Assembly: GCA_009667805.1 (NCBI GenBank) | Contig: CM019066.1 | Span: 121,152,692 to 121,216,691, forward strand | Length of the DNA stretch: 64,000 nt | Reading direction: 5' to 3' | DNA from: Leptobrachium leishanense | Lineage: Eukaryota > Chordata > Amphibia > Anura > Megophryidae | Shown here: positions 1 to 10,437 of the stretch, piece after piece | Numbering within the stretch: the first letter of the stretch is position 1 | How the letters are laid out: each line of letters begins with the position of its first letter | Notes under the pieces: generated by a model | Database searches by the model: none | The model's input: the letters and a program-made list of their open reading frames with translations, nothing else | Told to the model about the DNA's origin: nothing | Made by a program: the position numbers and the translations under genes

Positions 1-1163
1 GTCTACCTGGTTTATTCTCCAGTAAAGCGAAATGGCATTTGGCCCTGGCAGCGTCTAAGCGAATTCTGTCATCTAAAGATCTCATTGAGTCTACGCCGTA
101 ACTGAGTCACTTCCTGAAAAGAAGAGTCATCCAACGTGTCAGTTTGAGATTCCAGGCGTCGGATCTTAAGCAAAAGGTCAGCGACCTCTGAGGTCTTAGC
201 CCGTTTGATCGCCGTGGCCGCACTAATAAAGTGGCCTCTAATCACCGCCTTATGGGCTTCCCAGACCGTCGCCAGTGGAACGTCTTCCGTATCTAAATTG
301 TCTTGAACGTACCTCGTAAGGTGGGCAGAGAGATCCGCCGTAAGTACGGGATCATCCAGCAGAGTAACATTTAGGCGCCATGTTCGTTCTCGAGGTCTAT
401 AAAGTGGGGAAGTGAGATCCATCCACACAGGGGAGTGGTCCGACCATGTGCACGTACCTATATCAGCATCCAGGACCAAATGCAATTGATGCTGCTGTAG
501 AAAAATGTAATCTATGCTTGAGGAAGATGCATGGACGGGTGAGAAGAAAGTGTAATCACGTGCTCCTGCATGAAACGCCCGCCACACATCAACCAAATGT
601 AGGGAGTCCAGTGATCTTCGGATGTGTCTCAAAGAACAAGAGGGAGCAGAGGAGACCCCCCTTGAAGTATCTAGTCGGGGTTCCAGCGGAACATTAAAGT
701 CTCCTCCGAGGACCAAGATGCCAGAGGTAAAAGAGGTAAGGTGCCTGATAATGCGTGCCAGGCATTTATGCTGATTCTCATTAGGCAGATATATAGAGGC
801 AAACGTATATTGAGTGTCGGATATAGAGCCTTTGAGAAAAAGATAGCAACCCTCAGGGTCAATCTGTTGATCCTCTAACTGAAACGGGACATCACGAGAA
901 AAGAGAATTGCCATCCCCCGCGATTTCGCAACCGCATGATTACTAAAGAATCCGTCTGGGAATAACCCTGACGTCAGCGTGGGTGGAGCGTCTGCTCGAA
1001 AGTGGGTTTCCTGAAGAAAAACAACCGAAGACCGGAGAGCTCTCAGTTCACGTAACAATTTGCTTTGCTTTTCAGGGATATTCAAGCCTTTAACATTATA
1101 TGTGAGAAAGCGCAGGGGCCGCTCTCTGAAAGCCCCTCTCCGCCGACCCCCCGCACCATCCAT
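1..1163 (-). pseudogene. L1-type ORF2, endonuclease part, frameshifted and cut by window edge
   Basis: N-terminal part of a LINE ORF2 polyprotein, which nicks target DNA and reverse-transcribes the element RNA. I chose the ATG at 1163 (MDGAGG): the open frame runs 44 codons further upstream, but that stretch is low-complexity read-through. Numbered from this start, the endonuclease residues are Asn of TYNVKGLN (about 23), Glu of LQETHF (about 52), GGDFN (153-157) and SDH (241-243). The frame hits TGA at 69-71. A shift of one base reopens it as DRIRLDAARAKCHF to the window edge, so this copy carries a single-base frameshift near 70. The downstream part cannot be judged. Confidence 0.85.
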
Positions 1164-2645
1164 AGCACGTGTAGGGCAAGACAAAACAACAAACAATAAA
1201 GGGAAAAAAAAAAAAAAGGGGGGGAGGGGTGAGACGCAGAGACAGGTACAGACAGAAAAGAGGCAAGGAGAGAATGAGGCGACGACGTCCGTCAAGTGAC
1301 CGGTCTAACGGGGGGGGGGTAATCGGGGGGTAATCCCCCAATAACGTCACCTGAGGTGAAAGGACGCAAATACCTCTGGGGGGGGGACCTCCGTACACCA
1401 CGGGATTCCGACAAGTACAGAACTTAAGAAGTGTTACAATAAAGAGAAAAAGATAACTAAATAACCGTCGAGCTAACGACAACAACGCAATATATGATAT
1501 GAAGAAGAAAAATTTATTGTAAGGTGTTAAGATAAAATCACGATATAGGCAAACATGTGCCCGGTTTTCCTAGCAACCCAAAACCGTAGCAAAGGGCAGA
1601 AGGCATGTAGCCTCGAAGGAATTTTCACTATTAACAAGCCCAAAGAAACGCAAGTACGATCAAACAGCCCATCCATCCCCCAATGCATATTTAAGAAGAA
1701 GTGAAAACAAAGCAACCCAGTATAACATGTCATAAAAGTCTCATCGCGCAAGGTGGACTGTATGAGTTCTCTCGGAGTATCCTTGAAAGGGGAGGCGCAA
1801 CATAGGTATCCTAAAATGATAATATTTACCATTGTCTGTCAGAATTGAACTGGACATAAAGATTTTATAGTGTCCCCATTTTTCGGCAAACCGACGTTCC
1901 AACCCACATAAAATGCAGTTGTGAAACCCTTCCTCCCCGCCCCTTTTGGTGCACGCTCAATTTGTCTATGTGGCGGTCCCTCCTCAGCCCTCCTCCCACC
2001 CAGGCTCCCTCCCTCCCCCCTTTCTGTTGCTCCTAGTACCTTTCGCCATTTTTCTTTTTTTTTCCCTTTCCTACACCTCTCTCTTTTTTCCTTCTTTTTC
2101 CCCCTTTTCTTTTTTTTTTCTTCCTTTCCCCCCCTTTCCCTTTATTTTTTCCCCTTCCCCCATCCCCTTTTCCTTCCTCCTCCCCCCTTTTCTTTCCCTC
2201 CTTTCCCCCCCTCCTTTCCCTCCCCCCTTCCCCCCCATTTATGGAACACCCCTACGGAAAACACCCCTACGAAGAAGTACCGGTGAACAAGAAAAAAAAA
2301 TAAAAAATTGTCTCCACAACAGAACAGTAGTGAACAATGCGAGTAATAAACTCAGATGACCGGTAAGGAGTCTAGGCAGTATGGTGCTGGCCTCGTCGTA
2401 AGACGCGTCCAGTGTGCAGAGGAGAGGAGAAACTGTAGACAAGTAAAAGCAAGTTTGCAGCAGGAATGGCAACAGCGGGCATCCATCAGGCCAGCGATCC
2501 CTCGAGAGCGTGACATAGCCGTCTAGGTTCAGTGGGAAAATGTGGCAGTCAAAATCAATAGAGGAATCCTTCGTCATTTGAGCGGTCAATGGGTGACAAC
2601 AGGGCAGGGTAAGGGAATGGGTCTTCGCTTAAGACGTAGAAGTGG
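1164..2645 (-). other. L1 copy A inter-ORF spacer with long pyrimidine/purine tract
   Basis: No coding signal of its own. It holds G/A homopolymers (1207-1230, 1311-1331) and a strongly strand-biased tract at about 1990-2240 made almost only of C and T on the plus strand, so the element's sense strand is purine-rich. Long open frames over the tract are composition artefacts. Spacers this long are unlike mammalian L1, where the two ORFs are separated by tens of bases. Confidence 0.6.
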
Positions 2646-3704
2646 TCATGTGGCAGTGGTGGGCAGCTCTCCGGTTCGTCTGGCGGCGTGGGGAGACGGT
2701 CTACGGTGGTCTCGGGATCTGCGTCGACGTTGCGGGCGAGGACGTGTGGCGGTAGGCAGCCATTCTGCCCCATCCATGGTGGCATGCTCCCAGTCATGGA
2801 TAGACAGCTCCGGGAGCTGTAGGTCACGTAGGAAGGTCGGCACATCGGTAGGCATTCTGATTGCGTAAGTCACTCCATTCCGTGACACATTAAGTGAAAA
2901 AGGATAGCCCCATCGGTAAGGTATCGCCGCCTCTCTGAGAAGTGTCGTAAGCGGGCGGAGGGCCCTCCGCGCTGCTAACGTGAACCGCGTTAGGTCTGCG
3001 AACAGCTCCACGTTATCTCCCTCGAAGGCCCATGTCTCATGGCGTCTGGCGGTCTTGAGGATTCGGTCTTTAAGGATGAAATTTGGTAGGTGACAAATAA
3101 GGTCTCTGGGGCCTCTCTGCGACGTGGGGGGGATGGTGCGGTAAACTCGATGGGCCCTGTCAATGTCCATGGGGGAGACGCCGCCATCTTGTAAGACGGA
3201 ATTAAATAAACGGGCCAACAAGACTCTGGGATCCTCGTCTCCCTCACGCACCCCCCGGATCTGGATGTTATGGCGCCTCGCCCGATTTTCTAAGTCGTCC
3301 ACCCGGCGTAAAAAGGTAGATATTACCTGAGAGCCAGTGGGAGAGTCCGAGGAGGGAGCCTGGGGGTGGTGTGTGGTGGTCTCCAGTTGGGCGACTCTGG
3401 TCTCCAGCGCCTGCAATCCGGTCCGCACCTCAGTCACTTCTCCCCGCAGGGACTCACCGAGGGTGACTGCCAGATTGTGCAAATCCGAACGGGTCGGGAG
3501 GGAACCCAGGAGGTCCTCAATACGGCGCAGCCGAGGATGATCTTCCGAGCACGAGGCCTCCGAGGGTGTGGGAGACGTCGAGGTCGATGTACTAGGCCCA
3601 CGTGTGCGATCGGTCGGAGCTTGGAGAAAGGCTTCCAGGGTCCCTGCGCGGGTCGGCCGGGGCGTGCTCGGGATGGAGGGGGTCTGTCCTTTCGATTTCC
3701 CCAT
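2646..3704 (-). CDS. L1-type ORF1 protein (RNA-binding chaperone)
   Basis: 352 codons from the ATG at 3704 (MGKSKGQTP). The frame is open further upstream, but the basic MGKSKG start is typical of Tx1/L1 ORF1. Layout: Ser/Thr/Pro-rich N-terminus (1-55); predicted coiled coil about 55-140 with heptad-like Leu spacing; RNA-binding region entered by ENRARRHNIQIRGVRE (139-154), the signature of transposase_22/L1 ORF1p; a C-terminal domain to about 330; then a basic Arg-rich tail (RPRPQRRRRSRDHRR). ORF1p trimers coat element RNA and help reverse transcription. No internal stop or frameshift is visible, so this ORF1 is intact although ORF2 is broken. Confidence 0.85.
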   Translation of the reverse strand: MGKSKGQTPSIPSTPRPTRAGTLEAFLQAPTDRTRGPSTSTSTSPTPSEASCSEDHPRLRRIEDLLGSLPTRSDLHNLAVTLGESLRGEVTEVRTGLQALETRVAQLETTTHHPQAPSSDSPTGSQVISTFLRRVDDLENRARRHNIQIRGVREGDEDPRVLLARLFNSVLQDGGVSPMDIDRAHRVYRTIPPTSQRGPRDLICHLPNFILKDRILKTARRHETWAFEGDNVELFADLTRFTLAARRALRPLTTLLREAAIPYRWGYPFSLNVSRNGVTYAIRMPTDVPTFLRDLQLPELSIHDWEHATMDGAEWLPTATRPRPQRRRRSRDHRRPSPHAARRTGELPTTAT

Positions 3705-4896
3705 TGTGATTGTCTTCAATCCAGTAGATAATATGCTTTTGAGTAGCGTTGCCGTCGGAGCAGAAGTACTATGCGGCCATCTTAGTGCACGGTCAAGCCA
3801 CGCCCCCAGCCATACATTTGTTAACGGTGAAAAGTAAATGCAGAAAAGCATTTAAAAGATTTTTTTTTGTGTTAAATAAACAACAAATTTTAAGTCCTAC
3901 ATTTGTAACCTTTTTTATCACAAACTAAACTAAAAAAAATTGTTTGGGAATAACAAAAGAACAGAAACCGACTACAAATTGTCATAGTCTGCCATATCGG
4001 TGTGCATTGGTGCTTCCAGGAATCTACCGTAGTATCCACTACAAGTTGATGTCTGCGATTGCGTTGCTGTAGTATGTGGCATTGCAGAGTTCGGTGGTTG
4101 ATGAAGCATTCTATCCAGTGTTTGGATGGTCTGGATTCGAAAACTAGCATTCTGTGGTGATGATAATTTTTTCATCATAGGTATAAGTGAATACAGAAAA
4201 GCAACATCATCATCTTCTTCCGCCATCGATTTCTGAGGCTGATGCGACTCCATGAATTTTATGAGAGCTTTCTCCACATTACCTGCTCCCCTTTTGCGTC
4301 TGTTTTGTTTTTTTTTCCCTTCACCAGATTCGCGAGCCAGGGTGGCTTCATCGCCTTCATCAGGGAGGGATGATCTGTAGGTCGTCTTCTGAGACTTCTG
4401 TGTCGACATTAATGGTGCTATTTGGCGTTGAGTGCATGGCTTGGGTTGCTTCCTCTTCTGTTGAGGCTGAGGGTGTTGGCTCTCCTGAATCTGAGCAGCT
4501 TGATTGTATAGCCTGGATGCTGCTTTCTGTGGGTCTTGGCTCTAAACTTTTTTTAATGAAGGATAGTTGATCAGCATAAATGTCTTTTTGGGTCTTCTTT
4601 GCTCCCGACCCTGATCGTGAGCCTTCCTCCTGCTTCTTTAGGCTGCGTACGTAATTATCCCTCAAGGTGCGCCACTTAACCATTACTTCATTTACTAAAA
4701 TACAAAAAGAATGACATAAAGTTAATAAATGCACTCATAACCCTAAATTTTTTTTGGGGTTTTTGGCAGGTATCGTGCAAGTGGCTGCAGTTTACAGGAC
4801 ATACATTACTTGTTTCGTATCGGCAGATCAACTGCAGGTATTCTGATACGGAAAGTGTGTAAAACAATTTGGAACACCATGAAAGAAGAATGTATA

Positions 4897-6308
4897 CCAA
4901 CGCCCAGGGCCGTCTTTAGCGCAGGGCAAAAGGGGCAGCTGCCCTGGGCCCAGTCATTGTTATGGGGCCCAAAGCAGCTGCTCTTGAGCCCGCAAAAATC
5001 GTGGTGTCACAGGATGCCTCCCCTCCGTGGTGATGGTGACAAGTGACCACAGCGAGGAGGTGAGGCCGCACGAAAGAGGGATGCATCTTGGGAGCTGCGT
5101 TTGGCTCCTCCCCCTTCTCTTCAACATGCAGTTCCCCCGCAAGAAGATCCTGGATTCAGGAAGTAGTCAGTGCTCTGCCCTGCCAGGCCAGCCTGTCTGA
5201 GAGACTACAGCAGCATGAAGTAAGAAGCAGGGCTCTGCTTACAAGACCCCCTGTTCCCCCACCCCTCCAGCTTGTCTATGTCACATGTTAATTTGTATAT
5301 AGATGGTGTGTGTGTGTTGTGTAAATTATGTATATATGTGTGATGTGTAAATTATGTATATATATGTGTGTGTGTGATGTGTAGATTATGTATATATGTG
5401 TGTCTGTGTGATGTGTGATGTGTAGATTATGTATATATATGTGTGTGTGTCTGTGTGATGTGTAGTTTATGTATATATAATGTGTGTTAGTGTAAATTGT
5501 GCATATATGATGTGTGTGATGTGTAGATTATGTATATATATATGTGTATGTGTGTGATGTGTAGATTATGTATATGTGTGTATGTGTGATGTGTGTAGAT
5601 TATGTATATATGTGTGTGTTCTGTGTGTAGTTTATGTATATAAATGTGTGTTAGTGTAAATTGTGCACATATGATGTGTGTGATGTGTAGATTATGTATA
5701 TATATGTGTGTGTGATGTGTAGATTATGTATATGTGTGTTGTGTCTGTGTGATGTGTAGATTATGTATATGTGTGTGTGTCTGTGTGATGTGTAGATTAT
5801 GTATATATAATGTGTGTTAGTGTAAATTGTGCATATATGATGTGTGTGATGTGTAGATTATGTGTGTATATATGGTGTGGAAATGTGTGTGATGTAAATA
5901 TCAAGTGTATATTATGCGTAAGTGTATATATATAATGTGGAAATGTGTATATGATGCAAGTCTGTATATGATGTATATATTATGTGTACATGTACAGTAT
6001 ATAGAATGTGTACATTGGATGTGTACGTGCACAAAGGATGTATATACACAATAGTACATATATATATATATATAGTGCATGATGTGTACACACAGAGATA
6101 TTGTGTTTTTCTCACAGTGTGTATTTAGGATGTGTAATTGTAAAAAAAAATTATAAAACAAATAAATAGGCTTGTTTCATAAAATGTAATCTGTGTGTGT
6201 TTTTTTTTTTTTTTAAGGATGGGATGGAGAGTAAAATTCCTATGGGGGGGGCCCAAGAACATGGTTGCCCAGGGTCCAGTCAATATTAAAGACGGCCCTG
6301 CCAACGCC
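4897..6308. mobile_element. Non-autonomous hAT element with 8-bp TSD
   Basis: The element proper is 4905-6300 (1396 bp). The left end is CAGGGCCGTCTTTA and the right end TAAAGACGGCCCTG, a perfect 14-bp terminal inverted repeat. CCAACGCC flanks it on both sides (4897-4904 and 6301-6308): an 8-bp TSD, diagnostic of hAT. No transposase frame is inside; much of it is the TG-rich minisatellite 5285-6080. It lies within the Harbinger transposase exon and so is younger than that insertion. Confidence 0.93.
5285..6080. repeat. TG/TA-rich minisatellite inside the hAT element
   Basis: Irregular tandem units of about 30-40 bp built on TGTGTGATGTGTAGATTATG followed by TATATATG, with a higher-order variant containing GTGTTAGTGTAAATTG that recurs about every 180 bp (near 5486, 5650 and 5814). 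Degenerates to the right. No coding signal. Confidence 0.85.
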
Positions 6309-7217
6309 AACCGAGGAAACATGGGCCCATATATCTCATGGATTTCTAGAAAGAGCAGATTTCCCGAACTGCATCGGAGCAGTGGACGGAAAACACATCC
6401 ACGTTATCAAGCCACAGCGAAGTGGATCATTATATTTGAATTACAAACACTTTTTTTCTATTGGTCTGATGGCAGTAGCTGACGCTAGCTACAGATTCAC
6501 ATATGTCGACATTGGATCGTATGGCAAAGACTCCGACTCAACGGTTTTTCGTAATTCGACCCTGTGGACCAAAATTCAGAGCAGGAGCCTGAGTATACCA
6601 AAGCCACAAAAATTACCGGGCACCGACATTGCTGTGCCATTTGCCTTTGTGGGGGACGAGGCGTTTGGACTGTCCTCTAACTTACTGTGACCATATTCAG
6701 GAACACAGTTAAGCGAGAAGAAGCGGGTGTTTAACTATAGATTGTCAAGAGCTAGGCGCTATGTGGAATGTTCTTTTGGCATCCTTACTAACAAATGGCG
6801 CATTTTCCATCAACCATTAAACGTGAATGTCAATTTCGCTGTTGACATTGTCAACTGCTGCGTGCTACATAATTTCGTCCGAGACCGGGATGGCTATAAT
6901 CTCGATGACTCGTTCTCTTCTGCTGCATTTGAAGACTTTGTGAATAGCACTGCTATGAATGTAAATAGGAGAAACTTTAGGTATAGAGACATTATTTTGT
7001 AAGCGAGAGTGGTCAGATACCATGGCAGATGGGCAGAATTTAAATGTAAATATTTAGTTTTCATTTTCTCAATAACCAGCTTCCTAAATTAAAGTATTGT
7101 ATAGTCATTTTTGTATAGTAATTTCTATATTTTTTGGTGTATTTTGTTTTAAGAAAATTTTGAAAATAAAAATGTATATAGTTCGGAGTTTTAATTTGTC
7201 CTATATTATTCGGTTTC

Positions 7218-7435
7218 CTGCACTTGGCTAACACGTTTACTGCACTTGGCTAACACGTTTACCGCACGTTTACCGCACTTGGCTAACACGTTTACCGCAC
7301 TTGGCTAACACGTTTACCGCACGTTTACCGCACGTTTACCGCACTTGGCTAACACGTTTACCGCACTTGGCTAACACGTTTACTGCACTTGGCTAACACA
7401 TTTACCGCACTTGGCTGACACATTCACCGAGACAC
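7218..7435. repeat. 22-bp minisatellite (CACTTGGCTAACACGTTTACCG)
   Basis: About nine units of CACTTGGCTAACACGTTTAC-CG, some shortened to an 11-bp CACGTTTACCG half unit. It lies between the transposase 3' end and MADF exon 1 of Harbinger copy 1, so it is inside the MADF intron. Confidence 0.9.
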
Positions 7436-7946
7436 CATATATATGAGTAGCACTTAAAAAAAACAAAAGTAAGTATAAATTTAACACTTTCCGGCATGGA
7501 ATCATAATCCTCTATCAATTCTTTGGTGACCTCAGTCCATGCGTTCCCCTTCTTTACTTTGTCCTTGTACTCGGAATTTGCGGTGTCCCACAGCAAGGGA
7601 TGCTGCTGGACGAGCTGGATCAGGTACTCTGCATCCATGGCCAATCGAACACGTGCTGTAGAGGACGCGCAGCGTGTCGAGCTCCTGCCTGCACGTGGAA
7701 CGACTGCGCATGTCTGACATCTTCACGCTGACAGGAAAATGCACGTTGGCGGCATTGTTTCTGCGTCCGTTTAGCTTTTTCACGTCGATGCTGTTTTCGC
7801 GTCCGTAGCTATTTGCGTTGCCCGTCCGTGAAAAAGTGCGCAGGTGCTTCGTATGTGGTGTTTCATTGACTCCTTTATAAAACTACGGACGGCAAACAGT
7901 ATGGTCAGACGGACGCAAAATGTTTGCTAGTGTGCCGCCAGCCTTA

Positions 7947-8340
7947 CTGTGAGTTTGTAATCTCCACAGATGCGAATTGAACCATCCGGCTTCCTCAGCG
8001 GCACAATGGGGGCTGCCCATTCTGAAAATTGTACTGGTTCTATAATTTTCTCATCTACCAGTCTCTGCAGTTCTACCTCCACCAGAGGTGTGACAGCAAA
8101 AGGTATCCGTCGTGGCTTATAAAATCGTGGCTGGGCCTCTGAGTTCACATGAATTTTAGCTGTGGTGCCCTTCGGCTGACCTAGCTCTTCTTTGAACACC
8201 TCAGCATGTCTGTCTAGAATGTCAACCACATTTAGTGTTGGACTGACTGTTACTGTATTCACCGGTTGGGGTAACAATTTGAAGTCCTTCAGCCCGCTTC
8301 GCCCCAATAAATTTGGCCCGGCCCCTTCAACCACTACCAT
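7947..8340 (-). pseudogene. Gypsy reverse transcriptase, N-terminal part
   Basis: Start of the RT domain: the segment around FKEELGQPKGTTAKIHV, then the family motif RRIPFAVTPLVEVELQRL, EKIIEPVQFSEWAAPIVPL, and RKPDGSIRICGDYK, the RT block before the first catalytic Asp. The frame runs into Harbinger sequence at 7946, so the catalytic YxDD part is absent here. The protease lies directly upstream. Confidence 0.82.
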
Positions 8341-8341
8341 A

Positions 8342-9464
8342 GTTAGTTTTCCTCTTTTCTCCTGACACTACACAGTTCCTATAACCTGACCCAACACAAG
8401 CATCTTCTCACCTGTATATGTTTTTAACGTCAGGTTGCATGGTTCCCACTCTGGTATGTCTGTATTTTTCCATAGCTTTGAGTATTGCCTTTTTGCTGAT
8501 AATTGTAATGCCACATCCTGTGTCCACCTCAAATTCAATGTCCATGCCATTCACTTTTAACTTCTGTATGAGAGGAGCCACTTTAGGCATATTATGTGAG
8601 ACACTGTATATTGTGTTTATGTCACCTGCATCTTCTGCCTCACTCACATCCTCTTCTATCACTGAATGTGACCTCCTATTGTTCTCCTTTTCTTTTCTCT
8701 CCCCCCTCAGTCCGTGAAAGGGGGCCTTGTAATCCCGTATCACAAACTTGGATTTGCATGCCCGCTTAATGTGTCCCTGTTTCCCACATTTGTAGCACAG
8801 TTCCATAATAAACTTGCATACGTTGGGCGCATGATTTCCTTTGCACCTGTAGCACTCATAGTCCATGTTCTTCCCTCTCTTATCCTCCAAGCACACCTTA
8901 TGCATCGCAGCCTGTACCGTTCGTGACCTTGGAGTCTGAGATTCTTCATCCCCAGATAGGCCTTGGAGATCTCTTATATATCTGTTGGCCAATTCCATCG
9001 CTTGACATATATTAAGGGCCTTTTCAAAGGTCAAATCCATTTCCGACAACAGCCTTCTCTGCATTCTGTCGTCATTTATGCCACACACCAGCCTGTCACA
9101 AAGCATTTGTTGAAGCGTTAGCCCATACTCAGTGTTGTGCTAACTTTTTCAACTCCGCCACAAACTCAGCCACGGTCTCATCCGTTTTCCGCATGTGTGA
9201 ATTCAACTTGTATCTCTGCACAATCTCACTTGGCTTTGGATTATAATGGGCCTTGCTTGATCACAATGACAAGATCCTGATTACATTTTCTCAGCTTGCA
9301 TCACAGGACACAGCAAACTTCTCAGCAAACTATATGTGGACGCACTGACTCCACTTAATAACACAGCTTTCTTCTTGCTGGCATCAGTAATCTCATTTGC
9401 TTGAAAAAAATATTCCAACATTTCTATGTATTCCTCCCATGATTGCAACTCACAATCAAAGGGG
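8342..9464 (-). pseudogene. Gypsy Gag with two zinc knuckles, running into protease
   Basis: The Gag start is seen from 9464 leftwards (CELQSWEEYIEMLEYFFQAN, then VLLSGVSASTYSLLRSL), as in K02A2.6-like Gypsy Gag. After a frameshift near 9110-9280 the frame continues through two CCHC knuckles, CYRCKGNHAPNVC and CYKCGKQGHIKRAC (nucleic-acid binding), and an acidic linker to the aspartic protease motif EVDTGCGITII, where the DTG active site is preserved. The frame shifts again at about 8410-8550. These breaks mean no functional Gag-Pol. Confidence 0.8.
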
Positions 9465-9984
9465 CAGGGCCGGATTAACATAGGGTCGGATGTAGTGGCC
9501 GCTCCAGGCCCCTTTCTGAAAATAGGCCCACAGCAGCCAAGACGAGGAGCTGGCTGGCCAGCTGATAGCGAGTGCCCAGGGCTCCCAGCCCAGGCCTTTG
9601 ATCAGCCCTGCAGCAGAACCGGGCTTAGATAATAGAAACACAGCTTTTCCTTTCAGCAGAGGCTGAGAGGCGGAGCTGTTCTTTGAAGCAACATGCTGCC
9701 CCTTTCCCTGCACAGCGTGAAGGTGATGAAGCTTGTTTGCTCTTGCCAGCTCGGGAGATAAGATAAGGACACACTGCTTTGGAAATATCTCCCCCTCTTA
9801 TTTACACACTAGCCCACTAGCTCCAGGATGACATGGGATGGGGGGGGGGACCCTAGCTAACAGGCATCCAGGCTGCCTAAAGATAGCAGCTACAACTTAA
9901 GCTGCAAAGCAGCCTGATTAGGTGTAAATGTTGCTTTATTTGAATTTTACCACTTCTGCTGCTCTGACTGATATAGTAATAATT
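9465..9984. mobile_element. hAT-type element, left end (same family as 27121-35327)
   Basis: Starts with CAGGGCCGGATTAACATAGG and continues closely like the inverted right end of the large element ending at 35327 (GTGGCCGCTCCAGGCCC is shared). It cuts the Gypsy Gag. The next 500 bases are non-coding and run into a GT-rich minisatellite. I see no matching right terminus or copy of the left flank CAAAGGGG downstream, so its right limit is unknown. Confidence 0.65.
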
Positions 9985-10437
9985 ATGTGTGTGTGTGGTG
10001 TGTATACATGTGTCACTCTGGTGTATATATGTGTGTGGGGTGTGTCTGGGTGGTGCACTATGTATGTAAAGTGTGCAAGTGTGTGCTTTGTATGTAGCTG
10101 GCTGAGTCTGTGTTCTGTATATAGCTGAGTGTGTGTGTATATAGCTAAGTGTGTGTGTGTATATAGCTGAGTGTGTGTATTTAGCTAAGTGTGTATGTGT
10201 ATATAGCTGAGTGTGTGTGTGAGTGTGTGTATATAGCAGAGTTTGTGTGTGTATATTACTGTGTGAGTGTGTGTATATAGCTGAGTGTGTGTATATAGCT
10301 GAGTGTGTGTGTATATAGCTGTGTGTAGCTGAGTGTGTGTGTAGCCGTGTGCGTATATATAGCTTAGTGACGGTGTGTGTAGCCGAGTGTGTGTGTGTAT
10401 ATAGCTGAGTGTGTGTGTATATAGCTGTGTGTGTATA
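9985..10437. repeat. GTGTGTGTATATAGCTGA minisatellite, left block
   Basis: Irregular repeats of about 16-20 bp (GTGTGTGTATATAGCTGA and variants with AGCCGTGTGCG). The array is interrupted by the L2-type LINE at 10438 and continues on its far side at 13138, showing that the LINE inserted into a pre-existing array. Confidence 0.88.

Larger units (their letters stand above)
1..3835 (-). mobile_element. L1/Tx1-type LINE (copy A), 3' part beyond the window
   Basis: A non-LTR retrotransposon read leftwards. ORF1 (coiled coil plus RNA-binding region) comes first, then a spacer of about 1.48 kb, then ORF2 starting with an AP-type endonuclease. The reverse transcriptase and 3' tail lie beyond the left edge. 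The 5' end is placed near 3835 only because Harbinger sequence starts just to the right; no TSD can be checked. It probably inserted into the left part of the Harbinger element, whose left terminus is not in the window. Confidence 0.85.
4770..7002 (+). pseudogene. Harbinger (HARBI1-like) transposase, split by hAT and with one stop
   Basis: DDE-type transposase of PIF/Harbinger (DDE_Tnp_4). The exon begins after TTTTTGGCAG at 4769 and encodes the family's FRIGRSTAGILIRKVC helix. It is interrupted at 4904 by a 1396-bp hAT element and resumes at 6309. Catalytic residues: Asp of GAVDGKHIHV, Asp of FAFVGDEAFG and Glu of RARRYVECSFGILTNKW. An in-frame TGA at 6688-6690, probably from an Arg codon, precedes the last part; the frame is the same on both sides of it. 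The usual N-terminal exon is not visible on the plus strand between the MADF exon and 4770. Stop at 7000-7002. Confidence 0.85.
3972..7638 (-). pseudogene. Harbinger MADF-domain accessory protein, two exons, frameshifted
   Basis: Second gene of PIF/Harbinger elements; the family's Myb/SANT-like or MADF protein assists the transposase in binding transposon ends and entering the nucleus. Exon 1 (7638-7488) encodes MDAEYLIQLVQQHPLLWDT, the first MADF helix, ending at a donor GAAA|GTGTTA. Exon 2 starts at 4694 after TTTTGTATTTTAG and continues with VMVKWRTLRDNYVRSLKK, the rest of MADF, then a Ser/Glu-rich linker, a basic KKKQNRRKRG stretch, a BESS-like segment (DDDVAFLYSLIPMMKKL) and a C-terminus ending YDNL. 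The frame changes once between about 4360 and 4409. The intron contains the antisense transposase gene. Splice sites are read from sequence only. Confidence 0.8.
3840..7943. mobile_element. PIF/Harbinger DNA transposon (copy 1), two antisense genes
   Basis: Carries a MADF-domain accessory gene on the minus strand (exons 7488-7638 and 3972-4694) and a Harbinger transposase on the plus strand (4770-7002) inside the accessory gene's intron. The right end reads ...GTGTGCCGCCAGCC and is followed by TTA (7944-7946), the usual 3-bp TSD, where Gypsy pol resumes. The left terminus is not found; L1 copy A begins there. It contains a hAT insertion (4905-6300) and a 22-bp minisatellite (7218-7435). Both genes are broken, so the copy is not autonomous. 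Confidence 0.8.
7947..9464 (-). mobile_element. Gypsy-type LTR retrotransposon fragment (gag-PR-RT)
   Basis: Internal part of a Gypsy element read leftwards. Gag, protease and the start of reverse transcriptase are kept in order. It is cut on the right by a hAT end (9465) and on the left by Harbinger copy 1 (TTA TSD at 7944-7946). No LTR is visible; the rest of pol would lie left of Harbinger, outside the window. It is the oldest layer of this stack. Confidence 0.8.

Noticed and set aside
1921..2359. Two overlapping plus-strand frames rich in Pro, Phe, Ser and Leu
   Set aside because: They lie over the pyrimidine tract of the L1 spacer; composition alone keeps the frames open.
3840..4150. 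Left Harbinger terminus near 3840
   Set aside because: I found no counterpart of the right tip (GGCTGGCGGCACACTAGC) there; the true left end is probably left of the L1 and out of the window.
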